Part shown: positions 10,028-17,309 of the stretch, one piece after another
Position numbering within the stretch: position 1 is the first letter of the stretch
Layout of the letters: each line of letters begins with the position of its first letter
Assembly (NCBI GenBank): GCA_029781855.1
Contig: JAKOVX010000033.1
Span: 1-64,000 of the forward strand
Length of the DNA stretch: 64,000 nucleotides
Direction of reading: 5' to 3'
Source: Acidobacteriota bacterium
GTDB taxonomy: Bacteria; Acidobacteriota; Blastocatellia; Pyrinomonadales; Pyrinomonadaceae
The notes under the pieces: generated by a model
What the model saw: only the letters and a program-made list of their open reading frames with translations
The model's database searches: none
Told to the model about the DNA's origin: nothing
Translations under genes and position numbers: made by a program

Positions 10028-10609
10028 TCAGCCGCCGATGTGAACAGAGCGGTAGTTACCATCTGCCGGGTAAAATCCCAAAAACTTTAGACTTGTCTTG
10101 CCTGACCGCTCGCCGGGATACAGAAAAACGGTTGGTACATGAAATTTGCTCTGAAGATTCGCTTCAATACTTCCAATCCGCAGGTACGGATGAAGAGCCT
10201 CCAAATCGGTTATCAAAAGCAAGGCGTTTCGGGTACCCTCCAAAGTTGTCAACTTGTCTTCAAGGATCTTTGTAAACTTGCTGCCGGTAGCCGTCAGCGC
10301 ATTCGCTAGAGACTCGTTCGTTTGGCGCCAAGCCAACGGATTCTTCTCATCGGCGACCAGCCAAAGGTTCCATCGGGGATCTTCACGAAGTACAGACTCG
10401 ATCGCATCAGCAACGGAAAACACATCGACCTTCCAACCGTAATCGTTTTGCAGTTTTGCAACCCAAGCCGGAGTTTGCCGTTTCACATTCAGTATTTCGG
10501 ACGGCGGAAAGACCAAATAATATATTGGTTCAAATCCCGCGTGACTGAGCTCCATCCCGCGCTTGATTTGTTCACATAATTGGAGAAAGTCAGCTTTTAG
10601 CGATGACAT
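10028..10609 (-). CDS. brxB: BREX protein BrxB (DUF1788)
   Basis: This 193-aa protein has the BrxB C-terminal signature, FLYPGERSGKTSLKFLG followed by YPADGNYRS. The N-terminal YYLVFPPSEIL and the central LLLITDLEALHPYLRI stretch also fit the DUF1788 family. BrxB is a conserved BREX component without a known enzymatic activity. Its start overlaps the end of brxA by about 20 bp, and 30 bp separate its stop from the brxC start, so it is probably translationally coupled in the BREX operon. Confidence 0.92.
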   Translation of the reverse strand: MSSLKADFLQLCEQIKRGMELSHAGFEPIYYLVFPPSEILNVKRQTPAWVAKLQNDYGWKVDVFSVADAIESVLREDPRWNLWLVADEKNPLAWRQTNESLANALTATGSKFTKILEDKLTTLEGTRNALLLITDLEALHPYLRIGSIEANLQSKFHVPTVFLYPGERSGKTSLKFLGFYPADGNYRSVHIGG

Positions 10610-11384
10610 GACATACCTCCGCCAGGCTATTGTATTTCCAACTTATTTTTACGAGACCTGCGGCTGCCTGAACGATAAACGCGCCTTTGAGCGACAATTT
10701 CTTCATGACATCCAACACCTCTTGATCTTCCAGCCCAAAAAGCTTCCAATCGCCATGCTCTAATAGAGAGTTGTCACCTACGCCGGAAAAGTGGAGATCA
10801 TAGGCTAAATAAAGCGCAACATTTGATGAAATTTGAAACGGAGCGAACTTCCGCCTTGAACTGTGCTCACCCTTTAGTAAACCGTAGTCAGATAAGCAGC
10901 CGAGAAGGTATGACGCAACCCTCTTAACAACCGATTCGGACCACCTTTTATGCATTCGTTCGTCATCCAGAGATCGCCGAATGAACGAATCAGCGTCGAG
11001 ATTCGTCAACTCGGCCGCTCCCTGAGCATAGCGCGGCCAATAAACCTCCTTAACAAAATCGGCGAGAATCAAATTGGCTCTGCAGGTGTGAAGAAACAAG
11101 ATCTGTTTAAATTCGGTTCCAGATAACAATGAATCCACGCACTTCAAAAACTTTGCGGATTTTGCGTCGTCGACCAAATAACGGGGACCAAATCCCTCAG
11201 CAACAATATTTAACAATCGCCGAGACGTCAGTTCAGGAAGCGCGCCGCTTCTTAATGCAAGCTGATGAAGTTGCTTAACGCTTATACCGGGCTCCCAAAG
11301 CCGCAGCAAAATCTTGGTCTCCTCGATCAACCCCAAGCCAGCCCCGAGTCTGGTCGTATATAAATTATTGTCAGTCGTGCCCAT
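10590..11384 (-). CDS. brxA: BREX protein BrxA (DUF1819)
   Basis: This 264-aa protein starts MGTTDNNLYTTRLGAGLG and continues with the BrxA/DUF1819 pattern IEETKILLRLWEPGISV and LTSRRLLNIVAEGFGPRYL. BrxA is a small helical DNA-binding component of BREX that may help regulate or assemble the system. It follows the brxE-like gene by 25 bp and overlaps brxB. It has no membrane segment, despite older database names calling the family an inner membrane protein. Confidence 0.92.
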   Translation of the reverse strand: MGTTDNNLYTTRLGAGLGLIEETKILLRLWEPGISVKQLHQLALRSGALPELTSRRLLNIVAEGFGPRYLVDDAKSAKFLKCVDSLLSGTEFKQILFLHTCRANLILADFVKEVYWPRYAQGAAELTNLDADSFIRRSLDDERMHKRWSESVVKRVASYLLGCLSDYGLLKGEHSSRRKFAPFQISSNVALYLAYDLHFSGVGDNSLLEHGDWKLFGLEDQEVLDVMKKLSLKGAFIVQAAAGLVKISWKYNSLAEVCHVIAKS

Positions 11385-11409
11385 CTAGCGAATCGAGATC
11401 CCAATGCGA

Positions 11410-11988
11410 TCAGTCTGAAAAATACGGGTAAACTCTTGTCTCATCATTGAATGCACCTAGGTACAATCTACAAAGCCGCCTTAGCGAGTCCATTTTCATG
11501 ATCGCGTCAATTTCGCCTGCTCTGATCGGCCCTTCGGAATTTTCTACGCCATCCGAAAGTTCTTCGATCAACTGAAGGCCATCCTTTCTTTCAACCAATT
11601 TATTAACTATTTGCTCGAAATCGGATTGCTTGTGCGATATCAGCGTAAACAGGCGCTGCTCGAACTGCTCCGGAAGACGAAATAGATGATAAACACTTCC
11701 AATACCTATCGACTTGTCATGAATTCGCTGCCCAGCCGCTCGCACCCCTTGATATCGGACTACGATGCCACTCTTCGCGAAAATCGGCCGCAGAAATGCT
11801 CCACTGCTAGAATCAAAGAAAGATGTGTTCCACCAATTAAATTGGGACCTCTCGCCTAAGAACCCCACCGCCAAACGAAGAAGTAAATACAATTCCCAAA
11901 TGCTAGTTTCGGTTTTCTTCATTTCGTCTCTAACTGTTGATCGCCAGACGAAACCGGCTGGCTCCAGTACCTCCTTAAGGAGCTTCAA
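11410..11988 (-). CDS. brxE: BrxE-like protein of type 6 BREX
   Basis: This is a 192-aa mostly helical soluble protein (MKLLKEVLEPAGFVWRSTVR...). I recognise no catalytic motif. It is called BrxE-like mainly from position and size: type 6 BREX loci have brxE directly before brxA-brxB-brxC-pglX-pglZ, which is the order here. It lies 13 bp after the exonuclease gene and 25 bp before brxA, so it is co-transcribed. It could be a locus-specific accessory protein instead; a profile comparison with BrxE would decide. Confidence 0.6.
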   Translation of the reverse strand: MKLLKEVLEPAGFVWRSTVRDEMKKTETSIWELYLLLRLAVGFLGERSQFNWWNTSFFDSSSGAFLRPIFAKSGIVVRYQGVRAAGQRIHDKSIGIGSVYHLFRLPEQFEQRLFTLISHKQSDFEQIVNKLVERKDGLQLIEELSDGVENSEGPIRAGEIDAIMKMDSLRRLCRLYLGAFNDETRVYPYFSD

Positions 11989-12001
11989 GAGTCAACAACT
12001 C

Positions 12002-12712
12002 CTATATTCGACGTGACGCCGACTGAATCAGGTTTGCAGCAAGAACGCTTTCGGCTTCCGTCTGCTCGCTATTCTCTGGATCCGTCGCAAACGACATCCT
12101 CTTGTAAATTTCGCGAGTCAACCGTACGTCCCGAAGGCAATAATCGTGAATTTCTTCATGACGGCCCGCCTGATACAGGTCATATATTTTTGACCCGTTC
12201 ACATCATCAGATTTTGAAGTTGGTAGCGACAGGACGTAGGCCAGCTTATCCAAGCTGATCCGACTACCGTAGCTCCAACATTCCCACTCGCACATCGTGT
12301 CAAACACCGGCTGCGAACGGTATTTTGCGAACGACAGGTCGACCGTGGGCCGAACTCGATTGATTACTGAGCGTTTGAAGATGAACCGGAGGTCAAACTC
12401 AAAGATATTATGACCCACAATAATATCTCGCCGAGGGTCAAAGCCGTTCATCATAGCCCAGAACTCATCGAGCATCAAACGTTCATTGGCGTGAAGCCGA
12501 TTCTTACTAACGTCCCACCCGATTAATTCTTCGACCACGGGGCACCCAGGCCGCTCGTCTGAATACCCAATGCAAAGTAGCCGGCCGAAATCGCCGCTCA
12601 GGGCAGTTTTACGATGGGCCTCTTCGCGCTCCGACTCCGGAGTTAATAGATGGCTGGGCTCGGCTGCCGGCAGCGTTTCAATGTCGATCGCAATAACTCG
12701 TCGGTTTGGCAT
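12002..12712 (-). CDS. Predicted PolB-type 3'-5' exonuclease, first gene of the BREX operon
   Basis: This is a DEDD-fold 3'-5' exonuclease of the predicted PolB-like type (DNA_pol_B_exo2). Motif ExoI is IAIDIETLPA at the N-terminus, ExoII is IIVGHNIFEFDLRFIF, and ExoIII is IHDYCLRDVRLTREIY. The frame stays open to 12775, but an upstream start would translate across a sigma-54 promoter. MPNRRVIAIDIE at 12712 is preferred because an AAGGAG lies 12 nt upstream and the fold begins immediately after it; MSDKEP at 12739 is an alternative. It ends in TAG, 13 bp before the brxE-like gene. Nucleases are not part of the core BREX set, so this is an accessory gene. Confidence 0.82.
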   Translation of the reverse strand: MPNRRVIAIDIETLPAAEPSHLLTPESEREEAHRKTALSGDFGRLLCIGYSDERPGCPVVEELIGWDVSKNRLHANERLMLDEFWAMMNGFDPRRDIIVGHNIFEFDLRFIFKRSVINRVRPTVDLSFAKYRSQPVFDTMCEWECWSYGSRISLDKLAYVLSLPTSKSDDVNGSKIYDLYQAGRHEEIHDYCLRDVRLTREIYKRMSFATDPENSEQTEAESVLAANLIQSASRRI

Positions 12713-12758
12713 GTCGCAAAATGGCTCCTTGTCGGACATTCTCGGACGATCCCGTTTT

Positions 12759-12774
12759 TGCAGGAAGCATGCCA
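12759..12774 (-). promoter_or_regulatory. Sigma-54 (-24/-12) promoter of the BREX operon
   Basis: On the minus strand this reads TGGCATGCTTCCTGCA. It has GG and GC exactly 10 nt apart, and differs from the TGGCAC-N5-TTGCA consensus at only two positions. Transcription would start about 12 nt downstream, around 12748, just ahead of the exonuclease start at 12712. The gene immediately upstream encodes a sigma-54 activator, which makes a chance match unlikely. Confidence 0.8.
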
Positions 12775-12814
12775 AATCAGTGCGGTCGATGTTTACAGGC
12801 TTTGAAAAGTTCTC

Positions 12815-12828
12815 GGCACACCCGTACC
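12815..12828. promoter_or_regulatory. Imperfect palindrome, possible activator binding site
   Basis: GGCACACCCGTACC is an imperfect inverted repeat (GGYAC-N4-GTRCC) lying about 40-55 bp upstream of the -24 element, between the regulator gene and its predicted target promoter. Sigma-54 activators bind such upstream sites. There is only one copy and the arms are short, so this is tentative. Confidence 0.25.
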
Positions 12829-12876
12829 AGAAAAGTAATTATATAACCATAAGAACATTTCTGTCCTGTTGGGCTA

Positions 12877-14382
12877 TTAAGATTCAGGAATGCTGTATTT
12901 CTTGAGCCAATTCTTGAGCGTCTGGTAGTTTGCCATACCGAGGAGTCTTGCGGCGGAGCTCTTATTACCGCCTGCTTGTTTTAGTGCCCGCTCGAGATAG
13001 TGACTGGCAACTTCACCTAAGGTTTCGGACAACGAAAATCCGTTTTCAAGTCGACGATTCAGAATCTCATCGCGACCGCCGTTCATGCTGCCTAGAATTG
13101 CCCCAGAGGCTTCTGCTTTCGTAATGGTGTTTTCATTACTCATTACCGCAAGCCGCGTGAGAGTGTTTTGCAGCTCTCGAACATTCCCAGGCCAAGAATA
13201 ATGAAGCAGCACGTTTCTTGCACCGGTCGAAAGGACCTTCTTTGGAATTCGAAGATCGTCAGCTTCATCGTTTAGCCGCCGCCACAGAGCATCGATCAAT
13301 AGTCCAACATCGCCTTCGCGTTCGCGAAGAGCTGGTATTTGCAGAACGATGACAGCAAGACGAAAGAACAGGTCTTCACGGAAGTTGCCGCTTTGTGTCT
13401 CTGATAGAAGATTCCGATTCGTCGCGGATATGATCCGAACATCGACCTTCTTCGGCGTGGCGGACCCAACAGGAGTAATTTCGCCTTCCTGTAAAACGCG
13501 AAGGAGCTTCACCTGAGCTCCGGATGGCAGTTCGCCTATCTCGTCCAGGAATAATGTGCCCCCGTCAGCTCGAGCAAAAAAACCGGATCGATCAGCGATC
13601 GCTCCGGTAAAGGAACCTCGCTTGTGACCGAACAGCTCCGATTCAACCAGTTCCGGAGGAATTGCTCCGCAGTTTACCGATACAAATTCCCGGTTGCGCC
13701 GAGGACTCGCGTTATGAATCGCCCGAGCCAAAAGTTCTTTTCCCGTACCGCTTTCACCCTCGATCAGGACCGGAACACTACGCACCGCAACCTTCTGAGC
13801 TTGATCGATCAACTTAGCCATCTGTCTACTCTTGTGAAGAATAACCGAGAATTCCGAGGTCGTCGGCGGTAGTGCGGCTGTCCTGTCTCGAAGAGCCTTA
13901 TCGGGCTCACGCAGAAGATCGGGAATAAATTCCGCTGCGATCTCGAATGGAATTTTTGTGTCGCGAATGCCGTCTTGGACGGAGGTTTCGATTAGGTTTG
14001 CCGAAAATCGGGTCTTTGCGAGAATAATCCATATCGCGGTCATGGCAGGTGTGCCGGGACTCAAGTGGAATATCAATTCGATCTTCTCGCTAGATTCCCT
14101 AATTGTGTTTTCAACAACTCGAAAGGCAGCGCGATAGATTTCCTCGTAGTCGTTGGGACGCGAAAGATTTTCATAGTGAATTTTGACAGGCACCTTCTTT
14201 AAGGCATGGAGCCACTTTTCATACGCGGAAGCCGTCGCTTTAGCGTGATTGCTTAAGAGAACGACCTGATCAAACTTTCGTAAAGTGACGGCTTGGCCAA
14301 TAGGTCCGAGCCCCGCCTTTTCCTCACCAGCCGAAGCGTTTAAGTCTGTGTTGCCAAGCCAGGCAAAGAGTATTCTTTTCAC
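12877..14382 (-). CDS. CARF-AAA+-Fis sigma-54-dependent activator (RtcR-like)
   Basis: This 501-aa protein has three parts. Residues 1-155 form an RtcR-like CARF (Rossmann) sensor: MKRILFAWLGNTDL, then NDYEEIYRAAF, then the ligand-loop-like LIFHLSPGTPAM at about 104-114. Residues 180-420 form a sigma-54 AAA+ module with Walker A GESGTGKE (209-216), the sigma-54 contact loop GSFTGA (256-261, instead of GAFTGA) and Walker B GTLFLDEIG. The C-terminus is a Fis-type helix-turn-helix (NKSSAARLLGMANYQTLKNW). It starts with GTG. No rtcA or rtcB lies nearby. Its neighbour is the BREX operon with a sigma-54 promoter, so it probably couples a nucleotide or RNA-end signal to defence expression. Confidence 0.9.
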   Translation of the reverse strand: MKRILFAWLGNTDLNASAGEEKAGLGPIGQAVTLRKFDQVVLLSNHAKATASAYEKWLHALKKVPVKIHYENLSRPNDYEEIYRAAFRVVENTIRESSEKIELIFHLSPGTPAMTAIWIILAKTRFSANLIETSVQDGIRDTKIPFEIAAEFIPDLLREPDKALRDRTAALPPTTSEFSVILHKSRQMAKLIDQAQKVAVRSVPVLIEGESGTGKELLARAIHNASPRRNREFVSVNCGAIPPELVESELFGHKRGSFTGAIADRSGFFARADGGTLFLDEIGELPSGAQVKLLRVLQEGEITPVGSATPKKVDVRIISATNRNLLSETQSGNFREDLFFRLAVIVLQIPALREREGDVGLLIDALWRRLNDEADDLRIPKKVLSTGARNVLLHYSWPGNVRELQNTLTRLAVMSNENTITKAEASGAILGSMNGGRDEILNRRLENGFSLSETLGEVASHYLERALKQAGGNKSSAARLLGMANYQTLKNWLKKYSIPES

Positions 14383-14461
14383 TCTCGTAACATTACACGA
14401 GGTGAATTTTTTTTCGCAAGTGAATGGCGTGGTCGAAGAATTGTTCTTTGAGGCGCTCTAG

Positions 14462-14484
14462 GCACGATCGCATCCGAGTCGTGC
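14462..14484. terminator. Possible hairpin after the CHAT gene
   Basis: GCACGA and TCGTGC form 6-bp arms around an 11-nt loop, just past the CHAT stop in the 120-bp gap before the sigma-54 activator gene. No T-tract follows on the minus strand, so it would be at best a weak or factor-assisted terminator. Confidence 0.3.
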
Positions 14485-14502
14485 GTTAATGATTGGCCAG
14501 GG

Positions 14503-17082
14503 TTAGCGGAAATCCCCATTCAGTGTAAAGTCCGCCCAGTAATAGGGCTCGTGCATGCTGTTCGACTTGTTCCGGATCATCTCCAGAGATGCTCGTTGTA
14601 AGGCCTCCGCGGATGAAACTCCTTGTTTGATGTGTTTATAAAATGCTTTGCTGAAGATGCCGGTCAGTTTGTCATTTGCTTCCCACTGTGCGGAAACCAC
14701 CGTCGTTGCCCCGGCACCCATCATTCCCCAGGCGAGGCTTACTAGCCCCTCCCCGCTTAACACATTGTTTGTGTCGCAGGAAGCAAGAAACACAAGGCTT
14801 TCTTTCTTAAGCTGTGAGTTCAAGATGTCCTCGACGGTCAGACGGCCGTCATTTGCTCCAACTCTCCTGAATCCTAAGAACGAATCCAGGGGTTCGTCGT
14901 TATCGACTTGTGCGTGCATTGAAAAATGCAAAATATCAGCCTTATCCGATCGTTCGCGAAAATCCGAGGTGGTCGCGTTAAGAAGCGGTCGCGAACCGAA
15001 CATCTCGGCGACGGTGGTCGCTTCGGCATTTACATACTGCAGGAATTGGTTGTTGTACGATGGATTGGCGAATGCCTGAAGCGTGCGGCGAACGGGTTTT
15101 GGCGCCTTTAACTGTTCAAGAAGAATTGAAACAGACGGGGCATAGCTGACGACTTTGTCCTCGATCAAGTACTTTGTGCCGTCGGGGCTTAACGCCTGAA
15201 ACGGGATTTTCCAGAGATGTTTGTCGGGAACTATAACGAGATGTTTTGCTGATAAGGACAACGGTTTCAGTAGTTTGTCGAATAGCTCCTTACCATCGCG
15301 TTTGAAGAAAACAAAGTTCTTGATTTTTTGATGCGTAGCCTTTGCCTCAGACTCAATATCCTGCTCGGAAACGGGCAGATGAATCATCCTGATGGGCTTT
15401 CCGGCTTCCCACACAAAAGCTAGTAGTTGCTTATCGAGTGTAAAGAAATATGAGACGATCGCTGAGTCCGACAAATCGGAAAGGTCCTCCAATCCCGTTA
15501 GATTCGGTATAACCAAATTAAGTTCGGGAGCTGTCGTTGTTATAGATTTCTCGTCTTGTTCAATTTCGGCGGCAATCTTTGGATCATCGAAATACCTTAA
15601 CGAGAGTTGCTCAAACTTTTGTTTCATCGCCGGCGGAATCGTCGTATCTGTGCTGAACGCCGCATTATTTATCTTGTCCTTGAGAAGTCGAGCCTTCAAG
15701 AAGTCCGCTAGTTGAAAGGCCTCTAGAGAGGTACCGCCTGTTTGAGACTTGACTTGTACCAATAGGCGGTAAGCGTCGTGAAAGGTGTTAACGAGTCCTA
15801 GTGAGAGACTTGTGTTCTGTGACCGCCTGATTTCCTCAATATAACCCAGAGACTTTTCTAAGTGTCCGATTGAGGATTGCGGCTGACCGAGTTGGAGATG
15901 CGCCTTCGCAAAAGTTAGGTAGATTCTGGGGAGTCCATCCCGGAAGTTGTTTTTCGTGGTGAGATCCAAAAGTCCCTGATTCAGCTCGATCACTCGTTTC
16001 CAGTCACGATTTCTCTCAGCTACAACGATCTTCCAGTAAGGCAATACAAACTCTGAATCGCTCTTCAGCTTATCGAGATCGGCAAAAAATCGTTCTGACT
16101 GATCGTGCTGACCATCAAATGCGCTAACCATCGCATTACCGAGGAGCGTTTCGAACGAGAATGCCTTCTTGACGTCAAGCTTTTCAAGCTCACGCAAGTA
16201 GTTTCGGGCTTTTGGTATATCGTCCTCGTCCAACGCGTGAAGGAGCAAGGAAGTCAAAAAAATACAGGCATGATAAGCAGAGTTTTCGTCGACGGCAAGC
16301 TTTACTCCCTTTTCAAGCGTAAGGTTGGCCCTCTTTGTTTGTCCGCTCGCGCTCAGAATCGTAGCCAGTTCGAATAGTGCCTGACGATATTTGTACCTAA
16401 ACTGCGTACGGCCGGAGACAGAAATCCACTTCTCAGCATATTTGAGGGCAACCTGATAGTTCAGTCTTGACGACCAAGCGAGGGTTAGAAACCGGTAAGT
16501 GTCGACAGCCGTCGCATTCGTAATCGCGGGATCGAGCAATTCTTCGGCTTTGTCCAGCCAAACGATTGCTGAAATATCATATCCCGAGGCAAACATTACG
16601 CGCCCGAGATTCAGAAAATATTCGGCGCGAATCTGCCGATCTTGGGGAGCCTTCAACAGAGCCTTTTTTGAGAATTCTACGGCTTCCGGAAACTTGCGTT
16701 GGGATCGCATTAGCCAGGCGAATCTAAAATATACCTGTGCTTCTTCGATTGGAGTTGACGCTAATTTCAGCGTCTCTTTGAGGGTTACATCAGCTTTATC
16801 GTAGTTCTCTGAAGAGATCTGCGAACTCGCGATGATGTCGAGTCCCCTGAAGGTGCTCTGTATATTTTTGCTTATTCGCGCCCTTTCGATTCCAGCTTCG
16901 GCAACATCAATGGCTGCTGCATAGTTCCCATTATCAAACTCAGCTTGGGCCCGGCTGAATTCGCTAAATTCCTTTTCTACCTGAGCGAGAACAGGAGACA
17001 AAAATGCAAAACAGAGCGTTAACACCAAGGTGATCCTCGACGTTAAGCTCTGTTCTGCTATCTTGACTTGCGAATTCAGCAT
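14503..17082 (-). CDS. Secreted TPR-CHAT domain protein (caspase-like peptidase fold)
   Basis: CHAT proteins are caspase-superfamily cysteine peptidases used in conflict and cell-death systems. This one has a signal peptide (about residues 1-34, ending SPVLAQ), roughly 400 residues of TPR-like helices, and a C-terminal CHAT domain. The His-Cys dyad is intact: ILHFSMHAQ (about His723) and FLASCDTN (about Cys769), followed by GEGLVSLAWGMMGAGA and VVSAQW. A TTG start at 17100 is possible, but ATG 17082 is preferred because it overlaps the upstream stop by one base (TAATG). It is the last gene of the sigma/anti-sigma operon. The signal peptide implies the enzyme acts outside the cytoplasm. Confidence 0.9.
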   Translation of the reverse strand: MLNSQVKIAEQSLTSRITLVLTLCFAFLSPVLAQVEKEFSEFSRAQAEFDNGNYAAAIDVAEAGIERARISKNIQSTFRGLDIIASSQISSENYDKADVTLKETLKLASTPIEEAQVYFRFAWLMRSQRKFPEAVEFSKKALLKAPQDRQIRAEYFLNLGRVMFASGYDISAIVWLDKAEELLDPAITNATAVDTYRFLTLAWSSRLNYQVALKYAEKWISVSGRTQFRYKYRQALFELATILSASGQTKRANLTLEKGVKLAVDENSAYHACIFLTSLLLHALDEDDIPKARNYLRELEKLDVKKAFSFETLLGNAMVSAFDGQHDQSERFFADLDKLKSDSEFVLPYWKIVVAERNRDWKRVIELNQGLLDLTTKNNFRDGLPRIYLTFAKAHLQLGQPQSSIGHLEKSLGYIEEIRRSQNTSLSLGLVNTFHDAYRLLVQVKSQTGGTSLEAFQLADFLKARLLKDKINNAAFSTDTTIPPAMKQKFEQLSLRYFDDPKIAAEIEQDEKSITTTAPELNLVIPNLTGLEDLSDLSDSAIVSYFFTLDKQLLAFVWEAGKPIRMIHLPVSEQDIESEAKATHQKIKNFVFFKRDGKELFDKLLKPLSLSAKHLVIVPDKHLWKIPFQALSPDGTKYLIEDKVVSYAPSVSILLEQLKAPKPVRRTLQAFANPSYNNQFLQYVNAEATTVAEMFGSRPLLNATTSDFRERSDKADILHFSMHAQVDNDEPLDSFLGFRRVGANDGRLTVEDILNSQLKKESLVFLASCDTNNVLSGEGLVSLAWGMMGAGATTVVSAQWEANDKLTGIFSKAFYKHIKQGVSSAEALQRASLEMIRNKSNSMHEPYYWADFTLNGDFR

Positions 17083-17309
17083 TAGCTGGTCGGTCTGCAA
17101 TTACCGCTGCCCCCATCCTCTCGCGGTCTGCAGGTTTGGCATTGTCGTGTTTCGCAACTATCGTCAGCTGCGACCAGTGAGATAACGGCATTGATGATGT
17201 TATTGAAGAAGCTTGATATTCCACTTCCTGCGGTGTCGCCGGCGAACACATTTCCAACCAATATGGTTGACAATAACCCGATGCAAAGAAACGATTTCAT
17301 TTTCTTCAT
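17082..17309 (-). CDS. Small secreted cysteine-containing peptide
   Basis: This 75-aa precursor has a clear signal peptide (MKKMKSFLCIGLLSTILVGN, cleavage near FAG). It is followed by a short hydrophobic stretch (ISSFFNNIINAVISLVAA) and a polar tail with four cysteines (SCETRQCQTCRPREDGG...NCRPTS). It is coupled on both sides: ATGA overlap with the S9 peptidase gene and TAATG overlap with the CHAT gene. I do not recognise the family. Its position between two proteases suggests a secreted signal, substrate or inhibitor, which is inference only. Confidence 0.75.
   Translation of the reverse strand: MKKMKSFLCIGLLSTILVGNVFAGDTAGSGISSFFNNIINAVISLVAADDSCETRQCQTCRPREDGGSGNCRPTS

Noticed and set aside
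12877..14382. Naming the sigma-54 activator RtcR with an RNA-repair operon.
   Set aside because: It resembles RtcR, but no rtcA, rtcB or other RNA-repair gene is near; the adjacent sigma-54 promoter belongs to the BREX operon.
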